Positions 1-7,800 of a stretch of DNA of 11,241 nucleotides are shown here, in pieces (position 1 is the stretch's first letter; the number at the start of each line of letters is the position of its first letter). The stretch is from Emergomyces orientalis. Taxonomy: Eukaryota > Ascomycota > Eurotiomycetes > Onygenales > Ajellomycetaceae. Made by a program: the position numbers and the translations under genes. Where the stretch lies: positions 1 to 11,241 of the forward strand of contig MOWL01000083.1 in NCBI GenBank assembly GCA_002110485.1, written 5' to 3'. Below the pieces are notes generated by a model. It saw only the letters and a program-made list of their open reading frames with translations. It had not been told where the DNA came from and ran no database searches.

Positions 1-923
1 TGGCCCAGCAAGCATTTGATAACCAGACGGCGGAGCTTCAACGAGTTGCTGCTCAGGTAGCTGAACGGCGCGATCGCTGCGCCATAGCATATACTACATG
101 CACCAGGATGTGGGGAAAAGTTCGCGTGGATTCGTTCTGGCATATCATGACTTCAGAGCGGATGCAACGCCCTGTCAAACCCTGGCCCTACATCACGAAT
201 ATGCTTCTGCAATCGGCCGGATCAATCAAGCAATGTGGGCTCGCATCACTCAGCCACCTCGACGAGGAGTTAAGCGATATAAGACGATCATGTTGGCAGA
301 TATCGAAGCAGCGGCCGATTTCCAATTTTATTGGCCAAGAGATCACACAAGGAAATCTTCAAGCTGCAGGTCTTATCTTTGGTCCTGGCGGAATTCTCAC
401 TGAAGATTCTATGACAGTTGCTTCACCCCAGCCTCAAGAACGTGTCCTATCCCTCCCGATCAACATATGACTGGCCAGTCTCCTCTACCTTCTCCCCGTG
501 TGTTGAACGTGATACGCCCCAGTGCACCCTCGCTTGGATCTCCTCAAGGTTCTATACATAGTCTCCTGTGCGTACTTCTCGCCGCGTCTCCAGCCAATCC
601 TTGCTTTCGGACGTCAGCAGCCTGTCTGCAGCCTTGTCAGACACCCATCTTGCTGAACTTCTCAGCCCTGACCAAGTTGCGGAATTTGAGAATATGGGGG
701 TTGATCAAGATAGCCCTGCTTTGGTAGAGGCAACTGACAAGCAGCATACAACAGTGAACAGAGGATGCGGTGTTCTCCCTATGTCCCTGTGGATGTGAAA
801 GCGCAGCTTAGAGATGCAAAGAAGATATTCTCTTCAACGGCAAGGGCAGTTCGCCGCAAGAATACATTGAGGAGTGGCGCAAGAGAGCGGTCACCGAAGG
901 GATCCGGTGTTTCGAAATCATGA
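1..923 (+). pseudogene. 3' part of ORF3 of the upstream element copy, frame-broken
   Basis: This corresponds to ORF3 codon 87 onward of the complete element (9085-10010). The 5' end lies outside the window. Single-base differences near 170, 320, 452, 560 and 767 throw the reading frame several times, so only short pieces are open. All of them are one-base changes, mostly in C or T runs, with no substitutions, so these could be sequencing errors near a contig end rather than real decay. Calling it a pseudogene describes the sequence as given. Confidence 0.75.
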
Positions 924-1387
924 TGGCTACAGAGGAGGAATTATTTGGAGAACGTAGCTGTTTCTATTGTCTGAAGAGGAACATCCCCTCGCCTCAATTG
1001 AGGGAGATCGCGCTGTCGCCGAGGGCGAGGCTATGCAGATTCCGGTGCATGGCCGCGAGAATGCGCCCGCCGAATAGCCGCAGCCATCAGCCAATCATGT
1101 TTTCCCGGCCCCGGGCCGTCAAAAGATTGACCAATCACGATCGCGCTGTTGCCAATTTGCCGCATCTTGCCACTGTCGCTGTGTTGATCACATTCTGCTT
1201 ACTTGTTTCCCTGTTTTCTCTTGTTCTTGCTTGTCTTTCTTTTCTCTGCTGTTCACTTTTTCTTTCTCTTTTCTATATTCTTTTATTGATTGTCTTTCAT
1301 TTTCTTGATTCTTGATTGATTCTTTCCTGCAATTCCTTGTTTTCATTCATTCGGATCGCATTCTTACTTGCCGGGTCGGCAAGCTAT
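924..1387 (+). other. ORF3 tail frame and 3' non-coding region of the upstream copy
   Basis: The out-of-frame continuation of ORF3 (see 9899-10165) ends with a TAG at 1075-1077; in this copy it is broken by a missing C near 986. After it come the CCAAT/palindrome module (1087-1137), a T/C-rich tract from about 1190 to 1350 and a hairpin at 1367-1383 (CTTGCC paired with GGCAAG) just upstream of the polypurine tract. I see no further gene here. Confidence 0.7.
1087..1137 (+). promoter_or_regulatory. CCAAT / GC-palindrome module, left copy
   Basis: TCAGCCAATCA, then a CGG-flanked palindromic core (CGGCCCCGGGCCG), then CAAAAGATTGACCAATCA. The same arrangement recurs at 4872-4926 and 10175-10224. 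CCAAT boxes followed by A/G are typical binding sites of the fungal CCAAT-binding (HAP/NF-Y) complex, and inverted CGG triplets resemble Zn2Cys6 factor sites. Regulatory function is inferred. This copy has one more C in the core than the 10175 copy and agrees there with the ORF2 module. Confidence 0.5.
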
Positions 1388-1399
1388 AGGGGGGGGAGA
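1388..1399 (+). other. Polypurine tract (plus-strand primer) of the upstream copy
   Basis: AGGGGGGGGAGA, an uninterrupted 12-purine run, ends exactly where the LTR begins with TG at 1400. A purine run abutting the 3' LTR is the RNase H-resistant primer for plus-strand DNA synthesis in LTR elements. Confidence 0.85.
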
Positions 1400-1749
1400 T
1401 GTGTGGTGGGGAATCTCGGCGTGGTATTACTTTTCGCCGAGACCGCCTCATATATTTGTTTGGCATGGCTGCCTCATATTCCCATTATCTTTTGACACAC
1501 GTGTGGATTCGGCGAAGATTGATTGTACGCAGAGCAGTGAGATTGCTCCTTTTTGATTGTGTGATTTGATATGTGATTGATTGCTTGTTCTTCTTCTATA
1601 TTTGAATCTCCTACGTGTTCTTTTGTATTGCTATTTGGATAGCTCGTTGAATAGAATATTGTATACACGGCGAACTTACCAACCTCCTTACGATCCCGCT
1701 GCTCCTGCCCACGTGCCGCCAAAAGCGCACAACCCCTTATTCCACTTCA
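1400..1749 (+). repeat. Long terminal repeat (350 bp), 5' LTR of the complete element
   Basis: Starts TGTGTGG directly after the polypurine tract and ends CACTTCA one base before the primer binding site, giving independent support for both boundaries. It is identical to 10487-10836. Near the left end is an 8-bp perfect hairpin (TCTCGGCG at 1414-1421 with CGCCGAGA at 1435-1442, 13-nt loop). A TATATTT lies at 1451-1457. A 10-bp palindrome CACACGTGTG (1496-1505) and a second CACGTG (1710-1715) are E-box-like. The transcription start and the U3/R/U5 borders cannot be fixed from sequence alone. The LTR simultaneously serves as the 3' LTR of the upstream copy. Confidence 0.92.
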
Positions 1750-1750
1750 T

Positions 1751-1768
1751 TGGCGTCCCTGGGAAGGC
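1751..1768 (+). other. Primer binding site (minus-strand tRNA primer)
   Basis: TGGCGTCCCTGGGAAGGC begins with the TGG expected opposite a tRNA CCA end and sits one base after the LTR. Read as a tRNA 3' end it implies discriminator G, acceptor 3' strand CAGGGAC and a C at position 61, which is a sensible tRNA shape. The discriminator G would fit Ser or Asp, but I cannot assign the tRNA without the host's set. Confidence 0.75.
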
Positions 1769-1776
1769 AATTCAAA

Positions 1777-4743
1777 ATGGATGGGCAGGCGGTAGCTACG
1801 ACTGATATGATTTCTCTCAACATTTTGTCTTTTCTGCTTTTGTTGAGCATTCTTTTCAATAGTGTTCATTTGTGGAAGCCTCTGATTGGCCGATATGGCC
1901 GATATCGACAGTGGATAATGAAGGATGCGAGCGAACGCCCCACTGATAAGCTCAATTTGAATACCCATACCCCTATTCAACAAATGAAAGAAGAGAGAAA
2001 TGTTGAGAAAAGTGATAAGAAAAAAGACCTTCAGCAAAAAGATCTAAAGTGGATGTTGAAATTCCTTCTCTTTCTTGAGGATTTGAGATTTGAATATAAA
2101 AAGGATATTGATATTGATAGTATTGTTGAACTCTTTCTCTTATGTGAACAGAAGTCTTTTGTGCGTTCCTTTCTTTCTCAATATATGTCTTCCAAGCATT
2201 CTCGGTCGGATTCTATTGCCCATCGTCAAACTCAGTCAGGAAAGGTCTCTGCAGCGCCCCCGAAAATAGAAGTTAGCAAAGAGAAGACAGAAGCTAGCAA
2301 AGAAAAGATGACTACACCCACTACTACCTCGTCCGGTCAGCCGACTCCCAATAGTGGACTGCCATATCAACGTCTTGTCATGCCGATGCCGATTCCTGGA
2401 GCACCTGGAGCCCCATTCTTTGATGGGAGAAACATTACTGCTTTTGTTGATCAATATGAGGCAATGTGCACCTTGCATTTCGTTGCAGGAATCGATGCTC
2501 TGGCGGTATTACGGAACTATTGTACCATGGAACTGCAGGGCCATATCGATCAGCTTGTCTTGGATCATAAGACATGGGAAATGGTTAAAAAGCAGTTGCT
2601 TGCCGATTTCTGGCGCGAAGATGCTCACCAACAGATGTATAATCAATCTTACCTCCATGCATTGTGCAACAAAACCCATTCTACCAGCCAGGAGATCCTC
2701 GTCTACTGCCGTCAATTCCGCGCAGTTGCGATGCCTCTCATTTGCAAGAATGAATTGCAACAATCTCTTGCTTGTATCTGGTTTCTTCAAGGACTTTCAG
2801 AAGGTATTCGTGAAAAAGCTTTCCGCACTGCTGGATTTGATAAGGTTAGTCAATCTGGATGGGAACTGCCGAAGATCTGCGATGCTGTGTCTCAAATGCA
2901 GAAGACAAAGGAAGAGATTGCACGAGTTCTGGCACCTGATGTTTTCCCCAACTCTATTCCATCGATGCAGCCGTCTGCTCAGCCCGTGTTTAATCCGCCC
3001 ACATTGAATGTGCCTGTGCCGACCGCTTCGGCGATGCCTGCTCCGGATGCGAAAACACAGAATCCGAGTGATAACATTCTTGAGAACCTTGTCAACCGAA
3101 TGGACGCGTTATCTCTGGCGATCGCTGGCATTCAAAACCAGGGAAACATGCAGCAAAATGTGACTGCTCCAAAGGTTCTTCTTACTCGAGGACGTGATCC
3201 TGCATTGGATTTGCCAAATGTGTCTTACTATGGAACTCAACGTGGACCTGGAGGCCCGTCTCGATCTCGATCTGGAAGCTTTGTTCAATACGATCGACCG
3301 CCGATGTCATGCTGGGGTTGCGGAGATTCAAACCATATGCTTCCAAATTGCTTAGCAATCGGCCGGCTCATCGATCAGGGCAAGATTCATCGGAATATGA
3401 TTGGAGAATACTATGAGGGTAATGTGATGAGAAAAGGCCCGAAGATTGCTGTCAACCGACTTGAGCCCCATATTGTTACAATTGAACGACTTTTGAAGCA
3501 AATGGCTGCACCGCCGACTGTCCCAACCGCGGATAAACTTCGGAATGATGGTAGTATCCGGGTATTTCCTGACGGATCCCCGATGCCATCGGTGAATGCC
3601 GTAAGCATATGTGATATTGGATTTGATAGTGGCCCTGAGGAAGGTGATATGACCGATAGTGAGATGGAGGAGATTGTTAGTGTAATGGCTGCTTCCACTT
3701 CTACTGAGAAGGATAAGGCCTCTTCTATGAATAAAAATCAAGCAACGCTTTCCGGACGAATTGAGAAGGAGAAGAGACTGCCAACAACACATTCTCGGCG
3801 CAATGGCAGGTATTCAGATGGGAAATCAGTTTCTTTTGCTCAAGATGTGATCTCTGCTTCACAGGAAGATGATGAGGATGATAATTCTCAACCTCTCCAT
3901 GATGAACAGCTTCAGGGCGGAAGTCCAAAGCTCGGAGACGGTGGAATTGTCCCAGATTCAGAAATGGCAGATGCTCCGCAGATTCAGAAGAAAACTGTTC
4001 TCTGCAGGCCTCGGAAACTCAAAGGGCCAAAGCTTTCTGCAGAAATGAAGAATAAAGACAATATGGCGATCGCGACGCGGCGAATATTTGAGAAGATCAT
4101 GCGCCAAGAAATCGGCGGAATTCAGATTAAAGATCTCATGGCATGCTCCACCCAACTCCAGCACATGTTCTTTCAAAATCTTCCCATCGAAGTTCAACAG
4201 CATATGATTCGGGATGATGCAGCCACCGTTGCCCTGGTTCAACCTGGCACTTCTGTTGCTGAGTATAATCCTCGTTGGAATCTCGTTTCGGTTGGACACA
4301 TCAAGTTCACTGTCGGAATTGGAAAGGGGGAAACTGAGGCGATATTTGATGGAGGTGCGGAAATTAACTGTCTTGTTGAAAGAACTGCGTTAGATCTCGG
4401 TCTCATCATTCAAAGGGATGCTGTCAAACCTATTCTTGGAGCTGGGGGTCAGCAGAGTGGTGTCATTGGAATCTGCAAGGATGTTCCTGTTCGCCTTGGA
4501 TCTGTTATGGTGCCTCAGACATTCTTCATCATGGAACGCGGTTCTCATGATTGCATTCTCGGCCGACCATATGAAAACGCGACGCGTTTGGCAAGAACTA
4601 CAGATAACAAAGGCGGTGTTCTTGTTCACGTTTTTGATCCGAAGGATGAGAAGAATCAGGTGTCTTTTCTTGGTTATTCTCCCGGCGACCATGGAGATCG
4701 AAAGTTAGATGATCTTCGTGGCAAAGTGCAGACTTTAAACTAG
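1777..4743 (+). CDS. gag-pro: ORF1: Gag-protease polyprotein (988 aa)
   Basis: Structural and protease polyprotein that would form the cytoplasmic particle. The start is the first in-frame ATG, 27 nt inside the LTR end; the frame is open upstream but overlaps the primer binding site. Residues about 11-33 are strongly hydrophobic, followed by basic residues, which looks like a signal anchor and is unusual for Gag. Residues ~50-120 are charged and helical. A Gag core follows at about 209-390 (FFDGRNITAF near 214, then W- and L-rich helices). A CCHC zinc knuckle is at C512, C515, H520, C525 (CX2CX4HX4C; 3310-3351). After an acidic low-complexity linker, a retropepsin-like domain has FDGGAEIN with the catalytic Asp at about residue 858 and ILGRP near its end. 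The usual S/T after the Asp is Gly here. The protease therefore lies in the gag frame. ORF1 ends at TAG 4741-4743 directly after a slippery heptamer. Alternative starts are M11 or M48. Confidence 0.9.
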   Translation: MDGQAVATTDMISLNILSFLLLLSILFNSVHLWKPLIGRYGRYRQWIMKDASERPTDKLNLNTHTPIQQMKEERNVEKSDKKKDLQQKDLKWMLKFLLFLEDLRFEYKKDIDIDSIVELFLLCEQKSFVRSFLSQYMSSKHSRSDSIAHRQTQSGKVSAAPPKIEVSKEKTEASKEKMTTPTTTSSGQPTPNSGLPYQRLVMPMPIPGAPGAPFFDGRNITAFVDQYEAMCTLHFVAGIDALAVLRNYCTMELQGHIDQLVLDHKTWEMVKKQLLADFWREDAHQQMYNQSYLHALCNKTHSTSQEILVYCRQFRAVAMPLICKNELQQSLACIWFLQGLSEGIREKAFRTAGFDKVSQSGWELPKICDAVSQMQKTKEEIARVLAPDVFPNSIPSMQPSAQPVFNPPTLNVPVPTASAMPAPDAKTQNPSDNILENLVNRMDALSLAIAGIQNQGNMQQNVTAPKVLLTRGRDPALDLPNVSYYGTQRGPGGPSRSRSGSFVQYDRPPMSCWGCGDSNHMLPNCLAIGRLIDQGKIHRNMIGEYYEGNVMRKGPKIAVNRLEPHIVTIERLLKQMAAPPTVPTADKLRNDGSIRVFPDGSPMPSVNAVSICDIGFDSGPEEGDMTDSEMEEIVSVMAASTSTEKDKASSMNKNQATLSGRIEKEKRLPTTHSRRNGRYSDGKSVSFAQDVISASQEDDEDDNSQPLHDEQLQGGSPKLGDGGIVPDSEMADAPQIQKKTVLCRPRKLKGPKLSAEMKNKDNMAIATRRIFEKIMRQEIGGIQIKDLMACSTQLQHMFFQNLPIEVQQHMIRDDAATVALVQPGTSVAEYNPRWNLVSVGHIKFTVGIGKGETEAIFDGGAEINCLVERTALDLGLIIQRDAVKPILGAGGQQSGVIGICKDVPVRLGSVMVPQTFFIMERGSHDCILGRPYENATRLARTTDNKGGVLVHVFDPKDEKNQVSFLGYSPGDHGDRKLDDLRGKVQTLN

Positions 4744-4812
4744 ATATGCTGAGTCCGATTGATCTTTGCGATGTTGAATGTGGTGGGCAAAGAAATGATA
4801 TCAGATTCAGCG
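4734..4812 (+). promoter_or_regulatory. Putative -1 ribosomal frameshift signal joining ORF1 to ORF2
   Basis: In the ORF1 frame the sequence reads T TTA AAC TAG (4734-4743), a canonical X XXY YYZ heptamer (UUUAAAC) directly before the stop. Slipping back one base gives TTT AAA CTA GAT ATG, which is the ORF2 frame with no stop. The ORF2 frame is closed upstream by TGA at 4710-4712, so both frames are open together only over 4713-4743, and the heptamer lies there. Downstream, 4748-4755 pairs with 4804-4811 (seven Watson-Crick pairs and one G-U), starting 6-7 nt after the heptamer. It encloses a second stem, 4763-4769 with 4787-4793. The structure was folded by hand. Confidence 0.75.
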
Positions 4813-7800
4813 ATCGCGATGTGGATAGCGGGGCAAATATTCTGCCGTGTTTTGAAAGCGGTGTGGGTGCGTCAGCCAATCAGACTTTTGGCGGCCCCGG
4901 GCCGCCAAAAGATTCAGCCAATCAGAGAACGCCGCCCCAAAACGCCCGAGAACCTCACAGGTTTTTCCCCGCCATCCTACATCAACAATTTTACCCGTCT
5001 ACACATTCATCTTTTCCTTTCTCTAATTATTCAATATCCGAATCACGCCGTGTTCGTGGTGTGCAGCTTCATGATTTGTCTTTATATGCTTCTTCACGAT
5101 CTTCTCCTCGATCGCGCGGTCCAGTCGTTGCGACATTATACAAGCGAAAAGCCGATAAGATTCAACCTCTCGATGTGCCAACTACAGGTGGCGGGATTCC
5201 CGGCGGAACAGATAAGTGGAGAGAAATTCGCCAACAATGGTTCAAAGACAATGTGATTCCGGAGCAGGATCCGCCTTCGCCCTACGATCATTTCATTACA
5301 CCCCGTTTCTCCGATTGCCCGCGAGGTTCGCGACTCACAGAGGAAAGGATCAAGAATCTGCGGATCGGATCGATGCTCACCCCACAGGAACGCGAACTTT
5401 TGATTGAGATTCTGCTTAGAAGAGAAAAAGCCCTCGCGTGGAGTTTTAAGGATTGCGGAACGCTTGCAAAAGAAGTCTCTCCACCTGTCAAGATTCGCGT
5501 TGCTCCGCATAAAGCATGGCAAGCGGCAGGATTTCCTATTCCTCGAAAGCTCGTCCCTACAATCATCAATATGCTTCGCGAACGCGTTGATTCTGGAGTT
5601 TATGAACATTGCCATGGTCCGTATCGAAATAAGTGGTTCCTCGTCAAGAAGAAAGAAGCTGGGAAATATCGCATTGTCAACGCGTGCATGGACATGAACG
5701 CTGTCACTATTCGCGATGCGTATATTCCACCTAGTGCGGACGCGTTTGCTGAGGATTTCGCGGGAATGAAGATAACGAGCATGATGGATTTCTTTTCTGG
5801 ATATGATCAAGTTCCTTTACACGAAGACAGCCGAGATATGACAGCTTTCCTTACCCCGATCGGGTTGCTTCGTCAGACAGCACTGCCACAAGGCGCGACG
5901 AATTCTATTGCGCAGTTCTGCCGAATCATGGCACGCATTCTTCGATCGAACATACCGCATCAAGCAGACAATTTTATGGATGATATTGGTGTGAAAGGCC
6001 CGCGGACGCGTTACAATGATGAAGAAGTGATGCCAGGTATTCGGAAATTTGTCCTGGAGCATCTGCAAAACTTAGATGCCACCCTCATCAGCATAGAACT
6101 CGCGGACACGTGTATCCAGGTTGGAAAGTCAGAATTCGCCTGCTCCGGTATGGTTCTAGTCGGATATGTTGTGGATGCTGACGGCAGGCGCCCCGAAGCT
6201 GCGAAAATCGTCAAAATCGTTGAGTGGCCGGATCCGACAGATGTCACGGGTGCCCGAGCTTTCTTAGGTGTTTGCGTTTACTATAGAATATGGATTCCGA
6301 ATTTCGCTATCATTTCTATACCTATCTATATTCTATTCAAGAAGAACATTCCTTTTACCTGGGGTCTTGAACAAGTGAATGCAATGACAATTTTGAAGAA
6401 TGCCCTGACAACTGCCCCTGCACTTTGCTGCATTGATTATTCTGAAGATGCCGGTGATATCGTGATGGCCACGGATGCCTGTCTTGAAGGATGGGGTGGA
6501 ACGCTCAGCCAACGGGATAAATTGAATGGAAAGCTACACCCTTGCCGATATGAGAGCGGAATCTGGAGCCCCGCCGAAGCAAAATATGATGCAGGAAAGC
6601 GAGAATGCCGCGCTGTGCTCAAGATGCTAAAGAAATGCCGTTATTACCTGTATGGCGTTCACTTTATTCTGGAAACCGACGCGAAGACTCTAGTGGCACA
6701 GCTCAATCGATCTGCCACTGACCTGCCTGGTGCTCTCGTTACTGGCTGGCTTGCCTGGATTCGGATGTTTGATTTCGAAGTTCGACATGTGCCTGGTCGG
6801 AAGCATACTGCTGCAGATGGGCTATCTCGTCGACCTCCTGCTGAGGGTGAGGTTCCTGAGGATCAAGATATCGATGATTTCATAGATGCAGAACTCAACT
6901 ATATTAGTGTTGCATCTTTGACGGTTCCTGATTTCGATGTCAGCGGCGTGGATGCTTCCGAGTCATCGGGTGTGCGTGTTCTTTCGCCTGATTATTCTGA
7001 TCGCAGCGAATCAATTGCGAGGTTTCTCACCACCATGAAGCGGCCGGATGATATACCACGTTCCGTCTTTTCTAAATGGCGCAAGCATGCACTTCGATAT
7101 ATCGTCCAAGGTCAACATCTATTCCGACGATCAGGCAAGGGAATTCCTCTGAGACGCGTGGTTGATAACTCATCTGAGCAAAAGGATATCGTTGCTCGGA
7201 TGCATGATGAATCTGGTCATAAGGGCCGCGAGGCCACAAACCACAAGATCACGCAGCGATATTGGTGGGAAGGTATCTGGAAAGCCGTCAAGAATTATTG
7301 CAAAAGCTGCACAGTGTGCCAGCTGAGGGATGGCGCTCGCTTGGAAGAACCACTATATCCAACAAGCCGCAATTATCTATGGGACAAGTGGTGTATCGAT
7401 GTTGTCAAGTTTCCGAAGAACCGAGGCAAGCGATGTGCTGTTATTGCTCGGAATGATCTCACTGGCTGGGTGGAAGGCCGCCCTCTCGCTCGTGGAACAG
7501 CTGAGAACGTGGCGCAATTCATCTATGAGAATATCATTTGCCGACACGGCTGCTTTCGGGAATTAGTGTGTGATGGCGGGCCGGAGAATCAAAAATGGAC
7601 TAAGATTCTCACCGCCAAATATCGTGTTAATCAAATAACCATCTCACCATACAATGCGAAGGCTAATGGCATGGTCGAACGCGGTCACCGCCCGATATCC
7701 GATGCGCTTTCAAAGCTAGCTGCAGATGGAAGAAGCTGGGTTAATCATTTCCATTCTGCGCTATGGGCAGATCGCGTCACCATTCGGCAATCTACTGGTG

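Larger units (their letters stand above)
1..2156 (+). repeat. Left copy of the >2.1-kb direct repeat (end of upstream element, LTR, start of complete element)
   Basis: Bases 1-2156 match 9085-11241 in the same orientation. The copy holds the 3' part of ORF3, the 3' non-coding region, the polypurine tract, the LTR, the primer binding site and the first ~380 bases of ORF1. The match extends far beyond the LTR on both sides and is cut only by the window ends, so the repeat is a whole-element tandem with a period of 9,084 to 9,088 bases depending on the indels crossed. Relative to the right copy I count missing bases near 170, 452, 560, 767 and 986, and extra bases near 320 and 1110. I found no substitution. 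Confidence 0.95.

Noticed and set aside
70..77. GCGATCGC as a sign of cyanobacterial DNA
   Set aside because: The octamer is the cyanobacterial HIP1 sequence, but everything else here is a eukaryotic Gypsy element, so it was kept only as a compositional oddity.
1474..1722. Minus-strand frames, including 1474-1722, 5136-5810 and 3352-3792
   Set aside because: They lie opposite the LTR, gag or pol coding sequence; none shows a recognisable domain, and the plus-strand genes explain the open frames.
1750..1776. Start of ORF1 at the TTG at 1750
   Set aside because: It needs a non-ATG start and lies on the primer binding site. The ATG at 1777 is nine codons downstream in frame.
1368..1805. Short open frames across the LTR (1368-1556, 1581-1805, and their copies at 10455-10643 and 10668-11132)
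   Set aside because: They run through the polypurine tract, LTR and primer site and have composition-driven residues, with no domain or motif.
2268..2308. Short tandem repeat in ORF1 (VSKEKTEASKEKM)
   Set aside because: Two imperfect copies of a charged linker codon pattern, ordinary for low-complexity Gag sequence.
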